From NCBI RefSeq assembly GCF_000828085.3, contig NZ_JXCA02000002.1, positions 410,453-457,270 on the forward strand: a stretch of DNA of 46,818 bases, in the 5' to 3' direction. Source of the stretch: Scytonema tolypothrichoides VB-61278 (lineage in GTDB: Bacteria > Cyanobacteriota > Cyanobacteriia > Cyanobacteriales > Nostocaceae). The position numbers and the translations under genes are program-made. Each line of letters begins with the position of its first letter. The first letter of the stretch is position 1. Positions 6,882 to 15,471 of the stretch are shown piece by piece. The notes beneath the pieces were generated by a model that worked only from the letters and a program-made list of their open reading frames with translations, was not told the origin of the DNA and did not search any database.

Positions 6882-9800
6882 TTAAGCTGCTATATCTTGC
6901 CCAAACTCTGTCAAGAACCTGAATGCTTTGACAACATAGCTGGCGCACTCTCTGGGAGAGGTGTTGTAAAACGATCGCCAAGCACTGGCTTTATCTTCAT
7001 CATAGCGATCGCTTCTTTTCGGATGATTTTCTAACCATGCTAATCGCACAGCATGACCAACTAACACATCCAAAACGATATATTCTTCAATTTGTAAGTT
7101 GGGGTTGTTGGATGCAATTGCTGCTAATTCTGTTAATGCCTCAATATTAACTTGTCGGTATTCGGGAGCCTCAATTTTATTTAGCAAATGCTCTACTTGC
7201 AAGGCAAAATTCTTTTCTCCTGCTGTCATTTCTGATAAAATGACTTCGCTATCCAAACGGTTGCGGCGTTCTAGCTTATCGCCAATCACTAAGCCTTTGC
7301 AATGTTCCATCACTAGCCAAACTTGCTTGAAAAAGTCTTTTGGAACACGTCCTGTTGCTCCCTCGGCTTGGCGGAACCGTCGCCAACCGCCTGATGGAAC
7401 ATCTATTTCATCTCCTTTGGATGGTGCTACCATCCAATCTATGTCACTTTCTTTTTGTTTGACGTGCAGAGATTCTTGCTGGCGTAATTGCTGACTCATG
7501 CTGACGTATTCAAATAATACCTGACGTAGCCGTGTTTTCACTTCAAAAGGTGACAGTTGCATGAGGTGTTCATAAGCCTCATCCTGAGTGAGATTTAACT
7601 CTTGTACCAGTTCGCTGGTAATCAACAGAATCATGTAACCAACTCTGAGTGTGAGTAGTCCTTTAAACAGTTCTGGTTCTGTCTTGATTAAAGCACTGAG
7701 ATAAATTAGAATTTCTTGAGTCAGAACGCGATCGCTTATATCTTCCCGACAAAAGTCATTAATTTTCTCAACAATTTCGCTATGCGACAGAGGAAGAGTG
7801 ATGAGTGAATCTTCGCTATAAGCTTTACCCACAGCAATTTGCTTACCGCGCACCACAATACTTGTCACCACGTCCGACAAGCCAATATCGTTCATTTGTC
7901 GTAACCCAGCAGCACGGCGCACAACTGCCCAAACGCCGGAATCACCTGCTTTAGTGTAAACTTCATCCAGCAAATCTGCTACAGTGACGGGGCGTCCAGG
8001 TCCACCAAAGCCTGTATCAAATTCTAACCCTTCCAAACGAACTAAAGTTTGCAATAACTCTATTTGCTCGTAGAGATTCTCTGATGAACGCAAAGAGGAA
8101 AGCAACAATCCTAAGTTTGTTTCACACTCCATTTGGAATTCTTGAGTATGCTTTAGGAGCCAATTCCCTTCTGGATTGTAAATCAGATACGAACAGCGAG
8201 GCGCAGCATCTTTGATGGAAGATAGAGAATATTCAAAATCTTCTTGCAGAAAATCAATCCGTTGTGTTCCAGCAGTCAACATCAATTGATTAAGACGTCC
8301 CAATTTTACCCGTACACCGTTACAAACGCCGTCTTTCAGTTCTTGCATGAGAGCAAGTAATGCCTCACTACCTGTTTCCAACATGGTGTGAGTTAACATT
8401 AAAGTGAGGATAGGACGCCCTAAATCAATCCAGTATTTTTGAATGTAAGCAAGTTCACTTCTGATTTGATAGACCAAAAAATGGTAATCAAGAGTTAAGT
8501 AAAACACTTGAGCATCCAAAAACGAGGGCAAAAAGACAACTGTCTCGCCACGAATACGAAAAATCTTAGATGTTGTCAGACTTCTCAAACGTCGGACTGG
8601 ACGTCCTGTTAAACCAAGTTTATCGTTACGTCCAACTTGGGTATAAATAGCTGAAAGATCATCTGCTTGTCGGACTTGAATTGGTTCTACTTGCTTGGGT
8701 GTTTGTGTTTCAATCCCATGAACTGCCAGTTTTGCTTGTAAATCTTCATCTTCTGCAAGTAAAGCGATTTGTACGACAGCTTGCTGGTTTTTACCGATGC
8801 ATAAATACCTTCCCAATGGGTCAATATCTCCAACAGCTATCAAACCTTCACTTAACATTTGACCGAGAAAATACAAACTCTGCGCCCACACAAGAGGAAG
8901 ATTCTCGTTAGGTAAACGCGGCTGACTTTGAGGTTCTAACTTCTCTGCTTCTACAGATTCTTCTGGAACATAAAAAAGTTCTGGAACAAGATGTAAACCA
9001 TCACGTTCAATCAATAAAGATTCTAAACGCTCTTGGTAATGTTTCACTTGCGCTTGTTCACCGCGAAACAAACCATCTAGAAATAAATAGGTGAAAAATA
9101 AAGGCCATTCACACTCAATATGCTCGAATTGTTTGAGTTCCAATGGTTCGTAATGCAAGCGGTTTTTATCTTCTAAAACTGTCTGGTGTCCATCACGCAA
9201 GAAGCGCTTGCAGCCGTATTTTCCTTCAAGTTTATTGATAATATCATTGCGAGTGCGTTCTCGCAGTTCCACATCTTCTACAGCAAATGCTGGAAAACTA
9301 ATAACGCTCAACAGCGCCGCATCGATTTCTTTTGATGACGATTCTCTTGGTAATAGAGATTCTAGCGTAATCCTGGCACGAGCAATTTCATCTGGTAGCG
9401 CGTGAATAACCGATGCTTGACAACCATGTACGCCAAATAAATCCAAACCATTAATCGCTTCCAATGCAGCTTTTGCCATACCTATAGAACTGGCATTTAA
9501 TTCTGCATTGCCATGATTAATTTTATTACCTCGTTCCCAAATACCGTAATCTGGAGTACGGTACGCTCGTCCAATGTAGTAAACTAAATTTTGGACGAAA
9601 TTCACTTCATCAAATGTGTAAATGATCTGCAATCCTGAAGCAGTCATTTGCGCCAATATCAGGATAAATATTGATGTCGCATCTAATTGCAAATGTCCCC
9701 ATTCGTCATCACCAACAACAATATCACCCGTAGCTGTGTTGTACTTGGCGTGTAAAGCATCCAACGGAGACTGAGTGTGCTTGAATTGCTCTAATTTAGC

Positions 9801-10097
9801 ACTTTGACGCATCATGGCAAACAACAAGCCCCGCATCAGCTTAACAACGCTGTGTTCTAGCTCATATTTGCGTCCTTTGTCTTCGTCAACTTTGCGGTAG
9901 GCGATCGCCAACCCCCACACTGCCAGAATACTGTAAACGTTATCACGTACCCAAGCATCAGTATAATCGCCGTGGGCAGTTATCGCCGTACTTGCTGGTA
10001 ACAAACCTGTAATTGGGTTCTGACGAGCAAGGATAATTGTCTTAATTTGCTGATAATAACACTCAAGACGAGCTTGCAGTTGAGTGGCTGTTTTCAT
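6882..10097 (-). CDS. GH15-fold protein related to the phosphorylase kinase alpha/beta subunit
   Basis: 1071 residues. The N-terminal ~420 residues form a GH15 (alpha/alpha)6-barrel-like region with family signatures AHGDYTDAWVRDNVYS, DDEWGHLQLDATS, QMTASGLQIIYT, YGIWERGNKINHGNAEL and ECEWPLFFTYLFLDG. These and the later blocks (GVWAVVRRAAG, EMTAGEKNFALQVEHLL, APEYRQVNIEALTELA) match the order of the regulatory alpha/beta subunits of animal phosphorylase kinase along nearly the whole protein. Known GH15 enzymes hydrolyse alpha-glucans; the cyanobacterial family is commonly annotated as a glucoamylase-like hydrolase, but the reaction is not proven by the sequence. A role in glycogen turnover is an inference. 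The ATG at 10097 begins MKTATQLQARLE. Apparently monocistronic. Confidence 0.85.
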   Translation of the reverse strand: MKTATQLQARLECYYQQIKTIILARQNPITGLLPASTAITAHGDYTDAWVRDNVYSILAVWGLAIAYRKVDEDKGRKYELEHSVVKLMRGLLFAMMRQSAKLEQFKHTQSPLDALHAKYNTATGDIVVGDDEWGHLQLDATSIFILILAQMTASGLQIIYTFDEVNFVQNLVYYIGRAYRTPDYGIWERGNKINHGNAELNASSIGMAKAALEAINGLDLFGVHGCQASVIHALPDEIARARITLESLLPRESSSKEIDAALLSVISFPAFAVEDVELRERTRNDIINKLEGKYGCKRFLRDGHQTVLEDKNRLHYEPLELKQFEHIECEWPLFFTYLFLDGLFRGEQAQVKHYQERLESLLIERDGLHLVPELFYVPEESVEAEKLEPQSQPRLPNENLPLVWAQSLYFLGQMLSEGLIAVGDIDPLGRYLCIGKNQQAVVQIALLAEDEDLQAKLAVHGIETQTPKQVEPIQVRQADDLSAIYTQVGRNDKLGLTGRPVRRLRSLTTSKIFRIRGETVVFLPSFLDAQVFYLTLDYHFLVYQIRSELAYIQKYWIDLGRPILTLMLTHTMLETGSEALLALMQELKDGVCNGVRVKLGRLNQLMLTAGTQRIDFLQEDFEYSLSSIKDAAPRCSYLIYNPEGNWLLKHTQEFQMECETNLGLLLSSLRSSENLYEQIELLQTLVRLEGLEFDTGFGGPGRPVTVADLLDEVYTKAGDSGVWAVVRRAAGLRQMNDIGLSDVVTSIVVRGKQIAVGKAYSEDSLITLPLSHSEIVEKINDFCREDISDRVLTQEILIYLSALIKTEPELFKGLLTLRVGYMILLITSELVQELNLTQDEAYEHLMQLSPFEVKTRLRQVLFEYVSMSQQLRQQESLHVKQKESDIDWMVAPSKGDEIDVPSGGWRRFRQAEGATGRVPKDFFKQVWLVMEHCKGLVIGDKLERRNRLDSEVILSEMTAGEKNFALQVEHLLNKIEAPEYRQVNIEALTELAAIASNNPNLQIEEYIVLDVLVGHAVRLAWLENHPKRSDRYDEDKASAWRSFYNTSPRECASYVVKAFRFLTEFGQDIAA

Positions 10098-10465
10098 AGT
10101 TAATTTTCTACTCTGTTTCCGGAATGCAACCCTGAGACGGTGAAGTAAATTATGTCAGCAAAACCAAAACCACCTTTGTAGTAGGCAGTTGTTTTGTGGA
10201 TCTAAATGAAAAATGAATCGTCGTCTCCTGTCAATATACAAGTTAGCTTTCCCATTTTTAAAGAAAGATACTCAAAATGTCAATTTTTTTCAAATCTTTA
10301 TCAGCAAGTCGGCTACTTTCTCTTTATCTTAAAATTAGTTTTGTTAATACTCAATAAGGAAAAACTTCTACATAATGCTCATCACACGGGGGAATTAACT
10401 AGATAAATTGTCGTTTCTAAAAACAGAAAACACATATAGAAGTACTCTTTTTGAAAAAGAGTTAA

Positions 10466-10603
10466 TTTCTGTTTATACGTTATAACCAAGATAATTCTCC
10501 ACTAAGAAAAGTTGTTTACTCCCAAGTTAAAGTCAACGGCAAGACTGAACTGATACCAATCGAGTTATATGCCGATGGCTCACTTGAGCTGATTATTGTA
10601 TAA
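10466..10603 (+). pseudogene. Orphan 45-codon frame, possible remnant of a small protein gene
   Basis: The frame lies between two stops and has no ATG, GTG or TTG at a sensible place, yet its last part reads like a real beta-rich protein end: VYSQVKVNGKTELIPIELY, then ADGSLELIIV and a stop. A perfect hairpin follows 33 bp later, as after a real gene. It may be the 3' end of a decayed small gene. No family recognised. Confidence 0.3.
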
Positions 10604-10635
10604 AAACTAAAATTTCAGATTCCTCCTCAGATTAT

Positions 10636-10662
10636 CCTCCCATAACCAAAAGTTATGGGAGG
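10636..10662 (+). terminator. Perfect 11-bp hairpin
   Basis: CCTCCCATAAC and GTTATGGGAGG pair perfectly around the loop CAAAA. The following bases (TTACTTAATATTTC) are only moderately T-rich. Its position after the orphan frame suggests a terminator on the plus strand, though it could be a repeat element. Confidence 0.5.
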
Positions 10663-10734
10663 TTACTTAATATTTCTTGCAAGCAACGCTCGGTAATATC
10701 AAGTGCAGCAAATAAGAGCTCGCTTTGCTTGCTT

Positions 10735-10870
10735 GCAGAGAACAAGGGAGAAAAAGAATTATTGTCCATTAGCTCTTTTCTCCTCATATAGGATGCTCCC
10801 CACTCCCCTGCTTCTTTTTTTCTCCCCCGCTTCCTTCCCCTGTTCCCTCTGTCTCTGTGTTTCTTCGTTG
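10735..10870. repeat. Polypurine/polypyrimidine interspersed repeat (copy 1)
   Basis: On the plus strand the tract runs from AGAACAAGGGAGAAAAAG to CTCCCCACTCCCCTGC and further C/T-rich sequence. The same order (ACAAGG-rich part, then CTCCCC-rich part) recurs in the ccmM-ccmN gap and inside ccmN, and is a familiar junk-repeat type in filamentous cyanobacteria. Confidence 0.5.
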
Positions 10871-11301
10871 ACAACATGCCCCAAAAGTGTGGAAATTGCC
10901 GCGAATTCTCAATCTAGATCCACTGGCTTATGGTTGTGATCTCATACACGAGCAGTAGAAAAGGATGACTGCGCAAGTTGTACGCGAACGCCGCCTTTGC
11001 GATCGCTCGCCTAAAGTGAAAATTTTGCCAGAAAATAATATTATCATTAGCCTCCAGTAAAAATCTTTACTTGAAAAAAATTCTCCAGAAATCAACTTGT
11101 ACGCTTGACACAGACACTCAGAGTAGTAAAATCTACACAAATCAATAGGCATCAGGGTGATGAAAGATTCAACTGAAGTGGAATTGAACTTTCATTTTCT
11201 GACTTTCGGTATCTACCGGATAACACTATTCCGGGTTAGGATTATGAATTAGCGATGCCATTTAATTAATTGGTAATCGATGTTGAATTTCTGAGATTTT
11301 A

Positions 11302-11391
11302 TGGACCGAAGTCCACAAGACGGCAGTACTAACCTCCTCTGATCTGGCGAGTTTGTCTCCCAGCGCGGGGGAGGCATTTGGAGGTTTGATC
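11302..11391 (+). promoter_or_regulatory. Structured mgtE 5' leader that can sequester the Shine-Dalgarno
   Basis: Directly upstream of the mgtE ATG (11392), AACCTCC at 11331-11337 is the exact reverse complement of GGAGGTT at 11380-11386, which contains the ribosome binding site. Inside, TCTCCC (11356-11361) can pair with GGGGGA (11367-11372). Upstream, TGGAC and GTCCA (11302-11315) form a hairpin with CGAA loop. Together this looks like a cis-regulatory RNA in which the RBS is alternately hidden and free. A metal (Mg2+ or Mn2+) ligand would fit the gene, but I do not recognise the M-box or yybP-ykoY consensus, so the ligand is unassigned. Confidence 0.55.
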
Positions 11392-12747
11392 ATGCTCATG
11401 CAAGACGTTCGCAATTCGGCTGTTGACATTGCTGACTTAAATCAGCTCAAATTGGATTTGAATGGTACACAACCGGTAGATGTGGGAGAGTACATTACAC
11501 AATTGCCCGAACAACAGCGGGCGATCGCATTCCGTTTACTCAATAAACACCAAGCAATTGATGTCTTTGAATATCTACCTTCAGAAGTACAGGAACAAAT
11601 CATAAATTCCCTGCACGATGTTCAAGTTGCACAAATTGTCGAGGCGATGAGTCCCGATGAACGTGCAGAATTGTTTGATGAGTTACCCGCTGGAGTTGTC
11701 AAACGCCTGTTGCAAGAACTGAGTCCAGAAGAACGGCAAGCCACAGCAACGATTCTCGGCTATGCTGAAGGCACCGCAGGACGCGTGATGACAACAGAAT
11801 ACGTGCGGTTGCGGGATGGATTGACTGTCGGAGAAGCTTTGAGTAAAATCCGCCGTCAGGATGAGGATAAGGAGACGATTTACTACGCCTACGTCACGGA
11901 CGATAACCGCAAGCTGGTGAGTGTTGTGTCGCTACGACAGTTACTGTTTACCTTTCCTGAAGTTCTGATCAGAGATATCGCTAGCACTCGCGTCATTAAG
12001 GTAAGAACAGAAACGCCTCAGGAAGAAGTTGCCCAAATGATGAAGCGATATGACTTAATCGCTGTCCCTGTGGTTGACCGAGAAGAGAGACTGGTGGGTA
12101 TTGTCACAATTGATGATGTGGTGGATATTTTGGAAGAAGAAGCCACAGAAGATATTCAAAAACTGGCGGGTGTGAGTGGCGGTGATGAACAGGCTTTTTC
12201 GTCTCCTCTGATAACTCTTCGCAAGCGCTTACCGTGGCTATTTGGAGTTATGTTGCTCTATATTGGAGCATCTAGTGCGATCGCTCCTTTTCAGTCAACA
12301 ATTTCAATGGTGCCAGTGCTGGCTGTGATTATGCCGCTTTTCTCCAACACAGGTGGTACTGTGGGTATTCAAGCTTTAACAGTGACAATTCGTGGACTTG
12401 GTGTGGGAGAAATAACACCCGAGGATACTTTCAAAATTCTCCGTAAGGAACTTCAAGCAGGATTGGGTACAGCGGTAGCACTAGGACTGACTATGGTTAT
12501 GCTTTCCTTGATTTGGGCACCACCTCAAGAACGTTGGGTGTCGTTAATTGCAGGAACGGTGATGGCAATCAATACTCTTGTAGCTGTCACTTTAGGGACT
12601 TTACTACCAATGGGCTTGAAGCGACTCAAACTTGACCCAGCCTTGGTTAGTGGACCTTTGGTGACAACAATGCTAGATGCCGTTGGTTTTATGATTTTCT
12701 TAACGCTGATTTCTACGGCTTTGCATGTTTTCGACTTAAAACCATGA
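11392..12747 (+). CDS. mgtE: Magnesium transporter MgtE
   Basis: I take ATG 11392, 7 bp after GGAGG, rather than the longer TTG frame from 11353, giving 451 residues. The order is typical of MgtE: an N-terminal superhelical domain (LPEQQRAIAFRLLNKH, VAQIVEAMSPDERAELFDEL), two CBS domains (around VGEALSKIRRQDED and MMKRYDLIAVPVVDRE), a plug helix, then five membrane segments starting LPWLFGVMLLYIGASS with NTGGTVGIQALTVTIRGLG, the pore-lining motif of the family. MgtE is a Mg2+-gated inner-membrane Mg2+ channel; cytosolic Mg2+ bound by the N and CBS domains closes it. The structured leader upstream suggests translational control as well. Confidence 0.93.
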   Translation: MLMQDVRNSAVDIADLNQLKLDLNGTQPVDVGEYITQLPEQQRAIAFRLLNKHQAIDVFEYLPSEVQEQIINSLHDVQVAQIVEAMSPDERAELFDELPAGVVKRLLQELSPEERQATATILGYAEGTAGRVMTTEYVRLRDGLTVGEALSKIRRQDEDKETIYYAYVTDDNRKLVSVVSLRQLLFTFPEVLIRDIASTRVIKVRTETPQEEVAQMMKRYDLIAVPVVDREERLVGIVTIDDVVDILEEEATEDIQKLAGVSGGDEQAFSSPLITLRKRLPWLFGVMLLYIGASSAIAPFQSTISMVPVLAVIMPLFSNTGGTVGIQALTVTIRGLGVGEITPEDTFKILRKELQAGLGTAVALGLTMVMLSLIWAPPQERWVSLIAGTVMAINTLVAVTLGTLLPMGLKRLKLDPALVSGPLVTTMLDAVGFMIFLTLISTALHVFDLKP

Positions 12748-12759
12748 GCTAATAGACTC

Positions 12760-12806
12760 AGAGGACGCAAAGCATTTTCCTTGTGTTTGTGATGCGTCCT
12801 CTTTAA
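12760..12806 (+). terminator. mgtE terminator
   Basis: AGAGGACGCA (12760-12769) and TGCGTCCTCT (12793-12802) are perfect 10-bp arms, followed by TTAAATCTTCT. The loop is 23 bases, but position 12 bp after the stop and the T-rich end support a terminator. Confidence 0.65.
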
Positions 12807-13152
12807 ATCTTCTATGGCTGCTTTTTTCGCCAATATGATTGTTTTTTGGATATTAACGTAAGTTGCTAATTAGTGCCCCGAAACCGTATTTTTGGATAAA
12901 AAAAGTACGTTTTAAAGTAATTTAAAACACTATTTTTGTGATTTTTGTACTTAAAAAAAGGCGCTTTTTGATATGGCAGTCGCCACAATTGTTAGGACAT
13001 TTCCCTGTTAAGAGTTAAGAGTTCCCTCTTAATCAAAGTACGATGTCCTAAACGATATGTCTGTTGCTATAACTAGCAACTTGGGTTATTAATCATTGTT
13101 TAGTATTCCACACCGCTATGCAGTATGGTATTCTCAATGAGAATACCTCTAC
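12807..13152. other. Intergenic region with nested inverted repeats
   Basis: Contains a nested fold: TTAGGACAT (12992-13000) with ATGTCCTAA (13043-13051), and inside it TTAAGAG (13008-13014) with CTCTTAA (13026-13032). The inner sequence CCCTGTTAAGAGTT recurs upstream of cupB (about 27642-27660), so part of it is an interspersed repeat. It lies beyond the 3' end of the HetZ-like gene and could end that transcript. No gene seen. Confidence 0.45.
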
Positions 13153-14757
13153 TTACTCCTGAGTTCTTAAAGCTTGGGCTACCAGGTAAACTTTAGTCCA
13201 TTCACCCATTGCTTGATGCATTTTAAGTTTTAACTGGGAAGCTGCGTCTTCTATGGAATAACCTGCTTTACGCAACTCTAGGACTTGGCGCTGTATAGGT
13301 GTTAATTGTTCATACAATTGTTGCCATTGCTTAGGTGTCAGCCCCAAGTTGTGTTCTTTCAAGGAAATTGCCAACCAACTATCTACCAATTCTGATTTCC
13401 CTTTGAGGGCAAATACACGTACAGCATGGTAACTAATTTTTTCTCGGAGTCGATAGACTTCCTTGATTGGTTTATTTAGTTTTTTGGCAATCTCATCTTG
13501 AGGCTTACCTTGGAGATAGAGTCGCAACCACTCAACAGCTTCAAGTCCGAGATTTTCTTGTAAATAATCCTCAAATTCCTGCTGAACTGTTTTACGCAGT
13601 GCTTGTTGTTCTTCTATCTCTTGTGCCTCTTGATATTCAGCTACTGCTTGAGTATCAACCAAATTGACTCGATTCTCATTGTCATCAGTAAGAACTTCCT
13701 CAGAGACAAGTCTCACTAAGTTTTGAGTTGGCACTTGGGTTAAGCCACCACGTTGAGTTCTTCTCAAATAATTTACAAAACGATACGCTAGTAAAGGTTG
13801 ATTGCGTACAGGTCGCAAACAATATTCTTCTACATTGGCAAACAGTAGAGCATTCCTGAGTCTAGTATCAGTTGTACATTCTGAAATAGAAACCATTTGT
13901 TGTTGTATGTAGTTATCACTTTGGAGTAACTCTTGGATAACTTCTTGCAGTACATCCAGCACTGTCCGTTGGCGATCGCGACTCAAGGCAATCCAAGTTT
14001 GGATCTTATGACGTAACGTCACCAAACTCCCCAATCGAGTGATCAAGTTGCGGTAAGCACGTTCTCTGGCAATTCCTAAGTAACGCTGACGCAAAATCTT
14101 GTAGCGGTACTCCATAGCTTGTTTGGCGATATCCAGTTCCTTTGAATTCAGTATCTCAAACCGATCTAAGTCACTTCCCACAAGCCATTTGACTATACTT
14201 TCTCTATTGGCAACACTTTGTTCTGGACATTCGAGATCCAGACGTTTTCGCCAATGTTGCGCCAGTTTTTCCGCCTCCAAAACCATAGTGAGATTGCGCT
14301 CCTCGAAACCCTGTGTTGTAGAAACGCCATACTGCCCATATCCAGCAGCAATGTACATTTGTGCCGATTTCTTGGACAACACCGTATTCTGTGAAGTTGC
14401 AATTCTCTGTTCAGTTGAAGCTAAAACCTGCACATCTTGGACAGGAATACCCAATATCTCAGTTAGCTTGCCTTCTTTTAACAAAGCTAATATTCGCTTT
14501 AATCCTTCTTGAGAGCCTTCCAAAACTAGTTTCACACTACCTGCCTCAATTCTCTGTAGTGTCAAGGATGCATCTCCTGAAATTTGACGCAAATGAGCAA
14601 CAAGAGCTTCTGCTAGTGGCTTGTTAACTTCATCTACAGTGGCACTCAATACTAATATATATTTAGCTTGCTCTGGAGAATTCTTTACGTATTTTTTTTT
14701 TCGTAGAGAACTGGAGTTAAATGCTCTGGAATACCTTGTAGTTGAATCTCCACACAA
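13153..14757 (-). CDS. Adaptor-domain plus HetZ-like protein, 5' end tied to the CHAT gene by an A10 tract
   Basis: The first ~24 codons of this frame overlap the CHAT gene out of frame and are probably not natural protein. Real homology seems to begin at KYILVLSATVDEVNKPLAEA; residues 33-112 form a small alpha/beta domain ending SVKLVLEGSQEGLKRI and ILGIPVQDV, of the kind that links CHAT, STAND and other effectors (family name not certain). From about residue 158 the protein resembles the HetZ-related group: REYRYKILRQRYLG-like helices, RLGSLVTLRHKIQTW, then two helix-turn-helix-like segments at the end (KPQDEIAKKLNKPIKEVYRL; SIEDAASQLKLKMHQAMG). HetZ acts in heterocyst differentiation. An internal ATG at 14286 with GAGGAG 12 bp upstream would give a 377-residue HetZ-like protein alone. 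Product boundaries are therefore unsettled. Confidence 0.65.
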   Translation of the reverse strand: MCGDSTTRYSRAFNSSSLRKKKYVKNSPEQAKYILVLSATVDEVNKPLAEALVAHLRQISGDASLTLQRIEAGSVKLVLEGSQEGLKRILALLKEGKLTEILGIPVQDVQVLASTEQRIATSQNTVLSKKSAQMYIAAGYGQYGVSTTQGFEERNLTMVLEAEKLAQHWRKRLDLECPEQSVANRESIVKWLVGSDLDRFEILNSKELDIAKQAMEYRYKILRQRYLGIARERAYRNLITRLGSLVTLRHKIQTWIALSRDRQRTVLDVLQEVIQELLQSDNYIQQQMVSISECTTDTRLRNALLFANVEEYCLRPVRNQPLLAYRFVNYLRRTQRGGLTQVPTQNLVRLVSEEVLTDDNENRVNLVDTQAVAEYQEAQEIEEQQALRKTVQQEFEDYLQENLGLEAVEWLRLYLQGKPQDEIAKKLNKPIKEVYRLREKISYHAVRVFALKGKSELVDSWLAISLKEHNLGLTPKQWQQLYEQLTPIQRQVLELRKAGYSIEDAASQLKLKMHQAMGEWTKVYLVAQALRTQE

Positions 14758-15263
14758 CCAAACCTATAAGCTTTTTCTATAGAACGATTGGCACCTAGTG
14801 CTTTGTAGAAACCGACAGCGAATGCGATTGCCGCTTGATCACCAATTGCTTGGTTCATGCCAATAACAAAGTCAATATGCTTAGCAATTGCCTTTGCCTG
14901 AGTTTCTGAATAACAAGCATTCAAAACTACACAATTTACTTGTTCATTTACCAGTGCAAATAATGCAGCTAGAGCTTCAGGTATTACGGGCTGAATTTTC
15001 CCTAGTTCATCCTCGAAGCATAGCTCGCCAGTGTCTGTGCCATGACCAGAAAAATGTACAATATGAGGCTCAATATCCAGTATTGCCTGACTGATATCTG
15101 CTGGACGAACCGACACTCGTTGCTCTAGCACAAATTTTTCTCGCTGTTTGGCTAGTTGCAACCTTTGTTGGATATCTCGCAATTCTTGCCCTAGGCGTAA
15201 CCGAGAAGCATTGCTAGGGTCAGATGTCAAAAATAGAATTTTAATAAAATTATCACTGTTCAT
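14685..15263 (-). CDS. CHAT-domain (caspase-like) protease
   Basis: 192 residues. It begins with the usual start of this group (IKILFLTSDPSNASRLRLG), then a helix (ELRDIQQRLQLAKQ) and the two catalytic blocks: HFSGHG with His74 and VVLNACYS with Cys117, the His/Cys dyad of clan CD proteases. CHAT is named from Caspase-HetF-Associated-with-TPRs; HetF is needed for heterocyst differentiation in Nostocales, and other CHAT proteins are effectors in defence and cell death. The domain is complete and ends with PEHLTPVLYEKKNT within an A10 run. One more A would join it in frame to the downstream adaptor/HetZ-like protein. Substrate unknown. Confidence 0.88.
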   Translation of the reverse strand: MNSDNFIKILFLTSDPSNASRLRLGQELRDIQQRLQLAKQREKFVLEQRVSVRPADISQAILDIEPHIVHFSGHGTDTGELCFEDELGKIQPVIPEALAALFALVNEQVNCVVLNACYSETQAKAIAKHIDFVIGMNQAIGDQAAIAFAVGFYKALGANRSIEKAYRFGCVEIQLQGIPEHLTPVLYEKKNT

Positions 15264-15471
15264 TCATTCTCGCACAAATCCAGTTGCCTACCAATATACC
15301 TTTGGAGTAAGTGCTCTCATTGAGCTATCCTACATTCAATTTATAATACGATTCCTTTGTCACTACCTTACGACCCCATCATCCAAAGTCGCACTAGCTT
15401 TAATATTTTGAGAAGACAGGTGATAATTTCCTCTTAGTTTTGACAAGGTTAATGGACAACACACAACTTGG

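Larger units (their letters stand above)
10098..11301. other. Long intergenic region with remnants and low-complexity sequence
   Basis: About 1.2 kb between the GH15-like gene and the mgtE leader. It holds the GH15 promoter side, a startless reading frame (10466-10603), a perfect hairpin (10636-10662), a C/T-rich low-complexity tract (about 10735-10870) and a HIP1 site near 11000. Short open frames here lack ribosome binding sites and protein-like composition. I see no intact gene. Confidence 0.5.

Noticed and set aside
7099-7494. 131-codon plus-strand frame inside the GH15-like gene
   Set aside because: It is antisense to a well-conserved coding region and has no family features; shadow frame.
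10206-10406. 66-codon plus-strand frame in the intergenic region
   Set aside because: No ribosome binding site and composition (Phe/Leu/Lys-rich from AT-rich DNA) typical of chance frames.
11302-11391. Assigning the mgtE leader to the M-box or yybP-ykoY riboswitch
   Set aside because: The conserved core words of those families were not found; only the structural logic supports regulation.
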